This document shows, one piece after another, positions 1 to 5,092 of a stretch of 5,092 bases of DNA (positions within the stretch are counted from its first letter, which is position 1; each line of letters begins with the position of its first letter). Under the pieces are notes generated by a model that was given only the letters and a program-made list of their open reading frames with translations, did no database searches and was not told the origin of the DNA. Position numbers and translations under genes: made by a program. The stretch is from Thiomonas sp. (lineage in GTDB: Bacteria > Pseudomonadota > Gammaproteobacteria > Burkholderiales > Burkholderiaceae): contig DAIAZB010000673.1 in the NCBI GenBank assembly GCA_027443745.1, positions 1-5,092 on the forward strand, given 5' to 3'.

Positions 1-1280
1 GCCGGGAAAAACACCGCGAGGAAGCGCCGCGCCACCATGTCGTACAGCTTGGCCTCGGCCTCGCTCAGCGCCTTGGGCACTTGCGGCGTGGGAATGATGG
101 CGAAGTGGTCCGACACCTTGGCGTTGTCGAACACGCGCTTGGTCGGTTTGACGTAGCCCTTGTCCAGCGCACTGCGGGCGAAGCCGGCCAAGGGCGCAGC
201 GGCGCCCTCGCCTTCCCCCAGCACCTTGAGGGTGTCACGGGCGACGGCCACATAGTCTTCGGGCAGGTGTCGCGAATCGGTTCGCGGATAGGTCAGCGCC
301 TTGTGCTTTTCGTACAGCGACTGCGCCAGCGACAGCGTCATCTTGGCGGAAAACCCGAAACGCGAATTGGCCTCGCGCTGCAGGGTGGTGAGGTCGAACA
401 GGGCCGGCGAGATCTGCGTTGCCGGTTTGGATTCGTCGGTGACCTCGGCCGTCTTGCCGGCGCAGGCGGCGACGATGGCGTCGGCCTGGGCGCGGTCCCA
501 TAGGCGGTCGGCGCGGCGATCGCCGTCGTCCGCATCTTTCTTGAACGCCGGGTCGAACCACTTGCCACTGTAGTTGCCGGCGGCGGCGGCGAAACCGGCC
601 TGCACTTCGTAGTAGGGCCGCGCCACATGGCGCCGGATCTGTTCCTCGCGCGCCACCACCACCGACAGCGTCGGCGTCTGCACCCGGCCCACCGGGGTGA
701 GGAAAAAACCGCCATCGCGCGAGTTGAACGCGGTCATCGCCCGCGTGCCGTTGATGCCCACCAGCCAGTCGGCCTCGCTGCGGCAGCGCGCGGCCGAAGC
801 CAAAGGCTGCATCTCGGCGTCGCTGCGCAAATGCGCGAAACCATCGCGGATGGCTTGCGGCGTCATCGACTGCAACCACAGCCGCTGCACCGGTTGCTTG
901 GCACTGGCGTATTGCTGGATCAGGCGGAAAATCAGCTCGCCTTCGCGCCCCGCGTCGCAGGCATTGACCACGGCCGTGACGTCCTTGCGCTTGAGCAGTT
1001 TGGCGATGGCCGAGAGTCGCGACTTGGTCTTCTCGATCGGCTTGAGGTCGAAGTGGGTGGGCACCACCGGCAGGTGCGCAAAACTCCATTTGCCGCGCTT
1101 GACCTCGAAGGCCTCGGGGGCGCCGATTTCCACCAGATGGCCGACGGCCGAGGTGACGAGGTACGACTCGCTCTCGAAATACTCATCATGCTTGTCGAAC
1201 TTGCCGGCGGTTGGCGTGAGGGCGCGCACGATGTCTTGCGCGACGCTGGGTTTTTCGGCGATGACGAGGGTTTTGCTCAT
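1..1280 (-). CDS. topB: DNA topoisomerase III, N-terminal part (runs off left edge)
   Basis: Type IA topoisomerase that cuts one DNA strand and passes another through the break; it acts in the cytoplasm on recombination and replication intermediates. 426 complete codons are visible and no stop is reached. The protein opens with MSKTLVIAEKPS, the Toprim start with the catalytic Glu at residue 9. The acidic Toprim motif DAGREGE is at 109-115, GRVQTPTL at 198-205, and the strand-cleaving tyrosine is Y331 in LTYPRTDSRHLP. SDHFAIIPT follows further on. This order and spacing match TopB rather than TopA, and the wording is beta-proteobacterial. E. coli TopB is about 650 residues, so a third or more, including the C-terminal DNA-binding part, lies outside the window. 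The ATG at 1280 has no clear Shine-Dalgarno sequence. It lies 17 bases after the tlpA-like stop, which suggests read-through or translational coupling. No frameshift or missing catalytic residue is seen. Confidence 0.96.
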   Translation of the reverse strand, partial: MSKTLVIAEKPSVAQDIVRALTPTAGKFDKHDEYFESESYLVTSAVGHLVEIGAPEAFEVKRGKWSFAHLPVVPTHFDLKPIEKTKSRLSAIAKLLKRKDVTAVVNACDAGREGELIFRLIQQYASAKQPVQRLWLQSMTPQAIRDGFAHLRSDAEMQPLASAARCRSEADWLVGINGTRAMTAFNSRDGGFFLTPVGRVQTPTLSVVVAREEQIRRHVARPYYEVQAGFAAAAGNYSGKWFDPAFKKDADDGDRRADRLWDRAQADAIVAACAGKTAEVTDESKPATQISPALFDLTTLQREANSRFGFSAKMTLSLAQSLYEKHKALTYPRTDSRHLPEDYVAVARDTLKVLGEGEGAAAPLAGFARSALDKGYVKPTKRVFDNAKVSDHFAIIPTPQVPKALSEAEAKLYDMVARRFLAVFFP

Positions 1281-1297
1281 GGATGCTTGCGTTGAAT

Positions 1298-1855
1298 TCA
1301 GAGATCTTTGGCGATGCCGGCGATGTCTTCCGGGAACAGCTCGCCGGACTCGGCCAGTTTCACCCGGCCATCACGCCCGACGACGATGGTCACCGGCAGC
1401 CCGGCAGGTTTGGGCAGGACCTTGGCCAGTTCGGGCGACATCCAGGCCACCGGAAAGCTCATGCCGCGCTGCCGGACATAAGGGAGCACGTCGGCGGCCT
1501 TCTTGTCGATCGACAGACCGAGCACGATCAGCCCCTTGTGACCGTGGTCCTTGTAGAGTTGTTCCATGTGGGGCATTTGTCTGGCACAGAACGGACACCA
1601 GGTCGCCCAGTAGTCCAGCACCACCAGACGCCCCTTCAGATCTTGCGTTTGGAGCTTACGGCCATCGATCAGTTCGATGCTGGCTGGCAAGGGAAAGGCG
1701 CTGCCCACGGCGGGCAGCGGCACCGCCTTCATGTCCGTCTTGTTCAGCCCGATTGCCTGCTGCGCCACGGACTGCGCCAGCACCGCGGGCGCAAGCGCCG
1801 CTGCGGCAACGCCGCCGGCGAACAATCTGAGATGCAAACGACGCTGCTGGCTCAT
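1298..1855 (-). CDS. TlpA-like periplasmic thiol-disulfide oxidoreductase
   Basis: 185-residue exported protein with a thioredoxin fold of the TlpA/ResA/redoxin class. Such proteins reduce or exchange disulfides in periplasmic partners, for example cytochrome c or copper-centre assembly proteins; the partner here is unknown. Residues 1-27 form a signal peptide: RR at 5-6, a hydrophobic Ala/Leu core, and a likely cleavage after AVLA (27/28). The sequence RRLHLR is a partial twin-arginine match, so Tat export is possible but Sec is equally plausible. The active site is WCPFC with cysteines 87 and 90, after the VVLDYWATW strand. The cis-proline is P154 in AGLPVT, followed by IVVGRDG. The start was chosen for a good Shine-Dalgarno sequence (TAAGGAG, 7 bases upstream). 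The frame stays open upstream to 1981, but that extension would bury the signal peptide. The gene lies just upstream of topB on the same strand. Confidence 0.9.
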   Translation of the reverse strand: MSQQRRLHLRLFAGGVAAAALAPAVLAQSVAQQAIGLNKTDMKAVPLPAVGSAFPLPASIELIDGRKLQTQDLKGRLVVLDYWATWCPFCARQMPHMEQLYKDHGHKGLIVLGLSIDKKAADVLPYVRQRGMSFPVAWMSPELAKVLPKPAGLPVTIVVGRDGRVKLAESGELFPEDIAGIAKDL

Positions 1856-1862
1856 GCTCAGT

Positions 1863-1869
1863 CTCCTTA
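1863..1869 (-). promoter_or_regulatory. Ribosome binding site of the tlpA-like gene
   Basis: On the minus strand the bases read TAAGGAG, 7 bases before the ATG at 1855. This is the only near-consensus Shine-Dalgarno sequence I found before a gene start in the window. It decides the start against the longer in-frame option at 1981. Confidence 0.8.
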
Positions 1870-1876
1870 CAATTTC

Positions 1877-1891
1877 ATCGCAAGCTGCGAT
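1877..1891. repeat. Perfect 15-base interrupted palindrome (6+3+6)
   Basis: ATCGCA and TGCGAT flank a 3-base centre (AGC). The palindrome lies 7 bases upstream of the tlpA-like Shine-Dalgarno sequence. It could be a dimeric repressor or activator site overlapping the promoter or early leader, or a small hairpin in the 5' leader. No regulator gene is present in the window to pair with it. Confidence 0.4.
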
Positions 1892-1995
1892 ACAAAGTAC
1901 GGGGTCGTGCGGTGACTCGGCGGTCGCCGCGACTCGGCTCGACACTGCGCTTGCACCCACTGCGCGCCCGTCTATCGGCAAGTTTGCAGATGCAG

Positions 1996-2028
1996 TTGGT
2001 CATGCCCACTCCTTTTTCTACTTTAACC
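1996..2028 (+). promoter_or_regulatory. Possible promoter region of the SET-birA-SPOR unit
   Basis: This part of the 216-base divergent gap holds a short pyrimidine/AT-rich run (2011-2028) in otherwise GC-rich DNA. TTGGTC at 1996-2001 and TACTTT at 2019-2024 are 17 bases apart, but each matches the sigma-70 consensus at only about three of six positions. I see no better candidate on the plus strand, and no convincing promoter for the divergent minus-strand gene. Treat this as a location hint only. Confidence 0.2.
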
Positions 2029-2029
2029 A

Positions 2030-2056
2030 GTTTCCCGCGAACGGTGAAACCGCGGG
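2030..2056 (+). promoter_or_regulatory. Two overlapping alternative stems before the SET gene
   Basis: Stem A pairs CCCGCG (2034-2039) with CGCGGG (2051-2056) across an 11-base loop. Stem B pairs GTTTC (2030-2034) with GAAAC (2046-2050). They share base 2034 and interleave, so they exclude each other as simple hairpins, or would form a pseudoknot if fully used. The structure ends 15 bases before the SET start codon at 2072. No T-run follows, so it is not a classical terminator. Confidence 0.3.
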
Positions 2057-2071
2057 TCCGAGTCCATACCC

Positions 2072-2560
2072 ATGCCCAAAACCCAGCCAGCCCCCTTCAC
2101 GGCGAAGTCCGGCCGTGGCCCACGCACCGAAGTGCGCTCCTCCCCAGTGCATGGCAAGGGTGTGTTTGCACGCAGGCCCGTTGCGGCCGGCGAACGCGTG
2201 ATCGAGTATGTCGGCGAGCGCATCTCCTGGGATGAAGCCCTGCGCCGCCACCCGCACGACCCGGCGCAGCCCCATCACACCTTCTACTTCTCACTGGATG
2301 ATGGCCGCGTCATCGACGCGAGCGTCGGCGGCAACAGCGCGCGCTGGATCAACCACGCCTGCGCGCCCAACTGTGAAGCGCGGCAAGAGGGGCTGCGGGT
2401 GTTCATTCACGCCCTGCGCGACCTGGCCGTGGGCGAGGAGTTGTTCTACGACTACCGTCTCGTGCTGGACGCGCGCTACACCGCCAAACTCAAGCGCGAA
2501 TACGCCTGCCACTGCGGGACGCCCGGTTGCCGCGGCACACTGCTTGCACCCAAGCGCTAA
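2072..2560 (+). CDS. SET-domain protein-lysine N-methyltransferase with post-SET motif
   Basis: 162-residue enzyme predicted to move a methyl group from S-adenosylmethionine to a lysine side chain of a protein; the substrate is unknown. It is essentially a bare SET domain. The motifs in order are SPVHGKGVFA (24-33, SAM-binding GxG loop), VIEYVGE (43-49), GNSARWINHAC (87-97) with APNC (98-101), and GEELFYDY (121-128) carrying the catalytic tyrosine region. After these comes CHCGTPGC (146-153), a CxCx4C post-SET zinc site that normally takes its fourth ligand from the NHxC cysteine, here C97. The motif wording resembles eukaryotic SET1/MLL and EZH2 enzymes. There is no signal peptide, so it is cytoplasmic unless exported by other means. 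The start is the first ATG after an in-frame TGA at 2045; no Shine-Dalgarno sequence is evident. birA starts 15 bases downstream. Bacterial relatives exist, including secreted effectors that target host histones. Confidence 0.93.
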   Translation: MPKTQPAPFTAKSGRGPRTEVRSSPVHGKGVFARRPVAAGERVIEYVGERISWDEALRRHPHDPAQPHHTFYFSLDDGRVIDASVGGNSARWINHACAPNCEARQEGLRVFIHALRDLAVGEELFYDYRLVLDARYTAKLKREYACHCGTPGCRGTLLAPKR

Positions 2561-2575
2561 GCCTATCCCGAGTCC

Positions 2576-3607
2576 ATGTCCAAGCCCGATCCAGCCGCGT
2601 CCAGCGCAAGGGCAGAACCTGTGACGCAGGGCCCTGCCGGCAGCGCCGACGCAAGCCAGGCGCTGGCGCTGCAGACCCTGCTCGAGGCGCAGCAGCAGGC
2701 TTGCACGGTGCATTGGTGCGACCAGATCGACTCGACCAATGCCGAACTGCTGGCACGCGTGCGCGCCGTCGACAGCCAGCCTCCGAAGAATCATGCCGGA
2801 CCGCCCCGAGCCATGCTCGCCCCCGCGGACGGCCGGAGGCGAAGCTGCGGGCCTGGGGGCGCCGGCCCGCAGCTTCTGGTTGCCGGCCACCAGACCGCCG
2901 GCCGGGGCCGTCAGGGCCGGCCATGGGTGGACGGCGCCCACACCAGCCTGCTGGCCTCGCTGGCCTGGCCGTTCGCGCCGGGCACACCCATCGCCGGTCT
3001 GAGTGTGGCGGTGGGCGTTTGGATGGCGCAATGCCTGCACGGACTGGGGGCCACCGAAGTGCGTTTGAAGTGGCCCAACGATGTGCTGCTGCACGAGCGC
3101 AAGCTCGCCGGTGTGCTGGTGGAACTGGCCGATACGCAACTCGCCCGCTGGGCCGTGATCGGCATGGGCCTGAACCTGCGAAGCCCGCCGGGTCTGCCCG
3201 ATGCCATTGGCCTGGATGCCTGCCATCCGCACCGGGACGCCCCCGACAGCTCGTCAACCGGCTCTCCCCCAGGAGGGCAAGCAAACTGGGGGACGGCCCG
3301 TCCGCTTCGTTTGAGCCGCTGGGACGTTTTGCAGCGACTCATGCCGGCCATGCTCGCTGGCCTGCCGATCTACGCGCAGGCCGGCTTCGCTCCCTGGTCC
3401 GATGCCTGGAATCAGTTGCACGCCTGGACCGGTGAGCCGGTGGCGGTGCTCGACCATGGCACACTGCGCCAGACGGGCCTGGCGCTGGGGGTGGACGACA
3501 GCGGCCACCTGCTGTTGCAGACGGCCCAAGGCACGAGCCGTGTGGCCAGTGGAGACGTGTCGCTGCGGCGCGCCGCGGCGCCGACCGGCCACCAGCCCAT
3601 GCCCTGA
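2576..3607 (+). CDS. birA: Biotin--[acetyl-CoA-carboxylase] ligase, catalytic domain only
   Basis: 343-residue cytoplasmic enzyme that activates biotin with ATP to biotinyl-AMP and attaches it to the lysine of biotin carboxyl carrier protein. Visible motifs are DSTNAEL (52-58), GHQTAGRGRQGRPW (104-117, the ATP/biotinyl-AMP loop), KWPNDVLL (165-172), KLAGVLVE (176-183) with the reactive-site lysine region, and GMGLNL (196-201). A C-terminal cap (about 286-331, GEPVAVL to VSLRR) follows. The N-terminal winged helix of E. coli BirA is absent, so it is probably not a DNA-binding repressor. Residues 1-30 are low-complexity Ala/Ser/Gln. Two loops are expanded, about 64-98 and about 203-246, and both hold inverted repeats in the DNA. 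The frame stays intact through all motifs, so the gene is not obviously broken. The ATG at 2576 lacks a Shine-Dalgarno sequence; the in-frame GTG at 2621 has AAGGG 8 bases upstream and is a credible alternative. Confidence 0.95.
   Translation: MSKPDPAASSARAEPVTQGPAGSADASQALALQTLLEAQQQACTVHWCDQIDSTNAELLARVRAVDSQPPKNHAGPPRAMLAPADGRRRSCGPGGAGPQLLVAGHQTAGRGRQGRPWVDGAHTSLLASLAWPFAPGTPIAGLSVAVGVWMAQCLHGLGATEVRLKWPNDVLLHERKLAGVLVELADTQLARWAVIGMGLNLRSPPGLPDAIGLDACHPHRDAPDSSSTGSPPGGQANWGTARPLRLSRWDVLQRLMPAMLAGLPIYAQAGFAPWSDAWNQLHAWTGEPVAVLDHGTLRQTGLALGVDDSGHLLLQTAQGTSRVASGDVSLRRAAAPTGHQPMP
2831..2888. repeat. Long palindrome inside birA loop 1
   Basis: A perfect 13-base inverted repeat (GAAGCTGCGGGCC at 2841-2853, GGCCCGCAGCTTC at 2864-2876) encloses a 10-base loop. 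It can be extended past a 4/6-base internal loop by GGCCGG (2831-2836) and CCGGCC (2883-2888). It encodes about R89 to L100, in the stretch between the STN and GRGRQG motifs that is far longer than in E. coli BirA. No transposase is present. It may be a captured palindromic element that stayed in frame. Confidence 0.65.
3265..3293. repeat. Inverted repeat inside birA loop 2
   Basis: TCCCCCAG (3265-3272) and CTGGGGGA (3286-3293) form an 8-base perfect stem around a 13-base loop. The repeat encodes part of a Ser/Pro/Gly/Gln-rich segment (about residues 230-240) after the GMGLNL motif. Its C-run/G-run make-up is like that of short dispersed repeats I recall from Burkholderiales genomes, but only one copy is visible here. 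Confidence 0.5.
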
Positions 3608-3669
3608 ACCATCCGGTACTGCGCCCCTGCCCTCCATCCGAAAACCCGTTCTCCTCGCACCCATTCACC

Positions 3670-4434
3670 ATGCTGCGCGCTTTCGTTTTGCTCCTCGTCC
3701 TCGGCAATCTGGGCTTTTACGCCTGGTCGCATGGCTATCTGCGGGCTGCCGGCCTGGGGCCGGCCGACGTGACCGAACCGCAGCGTCTGACGCAGCAAAT
3801 CCATCCTGAGCGCCTGAGCGTGTCGGTCGTGCAAGCGCCCGCCTCCGCGGCTGCACCCGCGTCGGCACCTGCTGCATCGGCGCCGTCAGCCCAGCCCGGC
3901 GCCGCGGCTTCGGCGGCCTCTGCCGCGCAAGCTGCCGTCACGGCGGCCGCATCGAGCCTTGCCGGCAACGCCTCCAAGCTCTGCCTGCAAGTCGGTCCCT
4001 ACATCACGGTCGGCCCGGCCGTGGGTGCCGCGCTGCGTGCCGCCGGGCTGGCACCAGTGGAAAAAAAGCAGGCGCTCAACCCGCAGTGGATGGTGTTGAT
4101 GGGCCCCTTCCCGGACACCGCCACGCTCAACCGCAAACTCGGCGAACTGCAGCGCCTGGGTCTGAAGGATGGCACCTACACACCCGTGACCGATCGGCCG
4201 GACTACATGCCCGGCATCTCCCTGGGCGTGCTGGCCACTGAAGCTGCAGCGCAACAGGAACTGGCGCAGATGCAAGCCAAAGGCGTGAACAGCGCGCATG
4301 TGGTGCAGCGCAATGCCGGCATGAAATCCACCTTCTGGGTGCTGGACGACATGACACCAACCCAGGCCGCGGCCCTGCGCAAACTCAGTGCGAGTGCGCT
4401 GAAGGACAAGAAGCCCGAAGCCTGCGCCGGTTGA
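3670..4434 (+). CDS. Membrane-anchored SPOR-domain protein
   Basis: 254-residue protein predicted to sit in the inner membrane with its C-terminal part in the periplasm. Residues 4-20 are a hydrophobic anchor (FVLLLVLGNLGFYAW) with little before it. Residues 55-98 are an Ala/Pro/Ser-rich linker. The C-terminal region carries the SPOR-like fold, best seen at 139-225, with MGPFPDTATL (144-153) and ISLGVLATEAAAQQELAQMQ (183-202). SPOR domains bind peptidoglycan stripped of stem peptides, typically at division sites; no division partner is visible here, so the role is inferred from family only. A first, weaker repeat starts at LCLQVGPY (104-111). Cysteines are at 105 and 252. The start ATG has no clear Shine-Dalgarno sequence and lies 62 bases after birA, so it could belong to the same transcript. 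The product name is firm; the specific function is unknown. Confidence 0.88.
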   Translation: MLRAFVLLLVLGNLGFYAWSHGYLRAAGLGPADVTEPQRLTQQIHPERLSVSVVQAPASAAAPASAPAASAPSAQPGAAASAASAAQAAVTAAASSLAGNASKLCLQVGPYITVGPAVGAALRAAGLAPVEKKQALNPQWMVLMGPFPDTATLNRKLGELQRLGLKDGTYTPVTDRPDYMPGISLGVLATEAAAQQELAQMQAKGVNSAHVVQRNAGMKSTFWVLDDMTPTQAAALRKLSASALKDKKPEACAG

Positions 4435-4518
4435 GCCTGGTGACTGCTGGAACCCTGGGGCGCCGCAGCAGCCCGGCCATGCCTCGCGCCCGGCGCAGCG
4501 CCAATCCCGCGAGGTCGC
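4435..4518. other. Convergent intergenic gap without a clear terminator
   Basis: 84 GC-rich bases lie between the stops of the SPOR gene and the M20 gene. I see weak pairing only: GGGCGC (4458-4463) with GCGCCC (4486-4491), and GGCGC-A-GCGCC (4492-4502). Neither is followed by a T-run on either strand. Termination here may be Rho-dependent, or the transcripts may overlap. Confidence 0.5.
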
Positions 4519-5092
4519 TCAAGCCTGGGCCAACCAGTTGCGTGAGAGCTGCACCCAAAAGCTGGCACCCAGCGGAATGATGTCGTCGTTGAAGTCGTAG
4601 CTGGCGTTGTGCAGGGTGCAGGGACCGGCGCCGTGGCCTGGGCTGCGGTGGTCGCCGCCGCCGTTGCCGATGATGACATAGGCGCCGGGCCGCGCTTGCA
4701 GCATATAGGCGAAATCTTCCGCCCCCATCGACGGTTCGAAATCGTGGACGGCTTCCTCGCCAACCAGTTCGCGCATGACGTGGCGGGCAAACTCGGCCTC
4801 GGCGGCGTGATTGATGGTGGGCGGGTAGTTGCGATGGAAGGTGAAGTCGCACTGCATACCGAACGCCTGTGCGGTGTGCTGCGCCATCTCGCGCATGCGC
4901 GACTCGATCAGGTCCAGCAGTTCGGTGGTGAAGGTGCGCGCCGTGCCCTGGATTTCCACCGAGTCGGGCACCACGTTGGTGGCCTCGCCGGCATGGATCA
5001 TGGTGACGGAAATGACCCCGGCTTCCTGCGGATTCTTGTTGCGGCTGATGATGGTCTGGAAGCCCAGCGCCATCTGGCAGGCGGCCGGCAGC
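4519..5092 (-). CDS. M20 family amidohydrolase/peptidase, C-terminal part (runs off right edge)
   Basis: C-terminal 190 codons of a zinc-type M20 (M20D, hippurate hydrolase or N-acyl-amino-acid amidohydrolase-like) enzyme; the start lies beyond the right edge. The family hydrolyses amide bonds of N-acylated amino acids; the exact substrate cannot be read here. Numbered from the first full codon (5091), QTIISRN is at 12-18 and the dimerisation-domain segment is IHAGEATNVVPDS (32-44), where H33 would reach into the partner's active site. GTARTF follows at 49-54. The C-terminal catalytic part shows EPSMGAEDFAYML and then CTLHNASYDFNDD, whose histidine is the usual last metal ligand. The protein ends at NWLAQA. 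Full-length relatives are about 390-400 residues, so roughly half is missing, including the N-terminal metal-binding motifs. Transcription converges with the SPOR gene, and nothing in the window suggests a functional link. Confidence 0.92.
   Translation of the reverse strand, partial: LPAACQMALGFQTIISRNKNPQEAGVISVTMIHAGEATNVVPDSVEIQGTARTFTTELLDLIESRMREMAQHTAQAFGMQCDFTFHRNYPPTINHAAEAEFARHVMRELVGEEAVHDFEPSMGAEDFAYMLQARPGAYVIIGNGGGDHRSPGHGAGPCTLHNASYDFNDDIIPLGASFWVQLSRNWLAQA

Noticed and set aside
235..1089. Minus-strand open frame of 284 codons inside topB
   Set aside because: It is out of frame with topB, which has all catalytic motifs in its own frame; no domain is visible in this one.
697..1830. 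Plus-strand open frame of 377 codons opposite topB and the tlpA-like gene
   Set aside because: Arg/Ser/Pro-rich low-complexity translation antisense to two well-supported genes; a shadow frame.
1856..1981. N-terminal extension of the tlpA-like protein to an ATG at 1981
   Set aside because: It would place 42 residues before a clear signal peptide. The ATG at 1855 has a near-consensus Shine-Dalgarno sequence 7 bases upstream.
2291..3232. Long minus-strand open frame (313 codons) opposite the SET and birA genes
   Set aside because: It lies antisense to two genes with full motif sets, shows no recognisable domain, and is expected from GC-rich codon usage.
2766..3315. birA as a pseudogene disrupted by insertions
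   Set aside because: The reading frame is continuous, and all catalytic motifs before, between and after the two expansions are intact.
3838..3965. Tandem repeat in the Ala/Pro-rich linker of the SPOR gene
   Set aside because: Low-complexity GC-rich codons for Ala/Pro/Ser; no regular repeat unit could be defined.
4458..4502. Bidirectional terminator between the SPOR and M20 genes
   Set aside because: Stems are only 5-6 bp with a long or 1-base loop, and no T-run follows on either strand.

Overview
The window is GC-rich (roughly two thirds G+C by eye) and densely coding. The gene types and motif wording fit a beta-proteobacterium of the order Burkholderiales. This rests on the DHFAIIPT-type topoisomerase III, a birA without an N-terminal DNA-binding domain, an Ala/Pro-linker SPOR protein following birA, and a hippurate-hydrolase-like M20 peptidase. 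I cannot place the genus.

Layout, left to right. (1) Minus strand, 1280 down to the left edge: N-terminal 426 codons of DNA topoisomerase III (topB), including the catalytic tyrosine. (2) Minus strand, 1855-1298: a secreted TlpA-like thiol-disulfide protein with a CPFC active site, transcribed towards topB and ending 17 bases before it, so the two probably share a message. (3) 1856-2071: a 216-base divergent intergenic region with a perfect 6+3+6 palindrome near the tlpA-like ribosome binding site, a T-rich stretch, and two mutually exclusive stems just before the next gene. (4) Plus strand, 2072-2560: a SET-domain protein-lysine methyltransferase with a post-SET zinc motif. (5) Plus strand, 2576-3607: biotin-protein ligase (birA), catalytic domain only, with two extended loops that both carry inverted repeats in their DNA. 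(6) Plus strand, 3670-4434: a membrane-anchored SPOR-domain protein. (7) Minus strand, right edge down to 4519: C-terminal half of an M20 family amidohydrolase, convergent with the SPOR gene across an 84-base gap.

The three plus-strand genes are close together (gaps of 15 and 62 bases) and could form one transcription unit: protein methylation, protein biotinylation, and a cell-envelope peptidoglycan-binding protein. birA followed by a SPOR gene is, from memory, a Burkholderiales arrangement that usually has a type III pantothenate kinase gene (coaX/baf) between them; none is present here.

No RNA genes, CRISPR arrays, insertion-sequence transposases or complete mobile elements were seen. The most unusual features are the palindrome-bearing in-frame expansions of birA and the eukaryote-like SET/post-SET enzyme. 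I found no convincing evidence of a wholly new multi-gene system.
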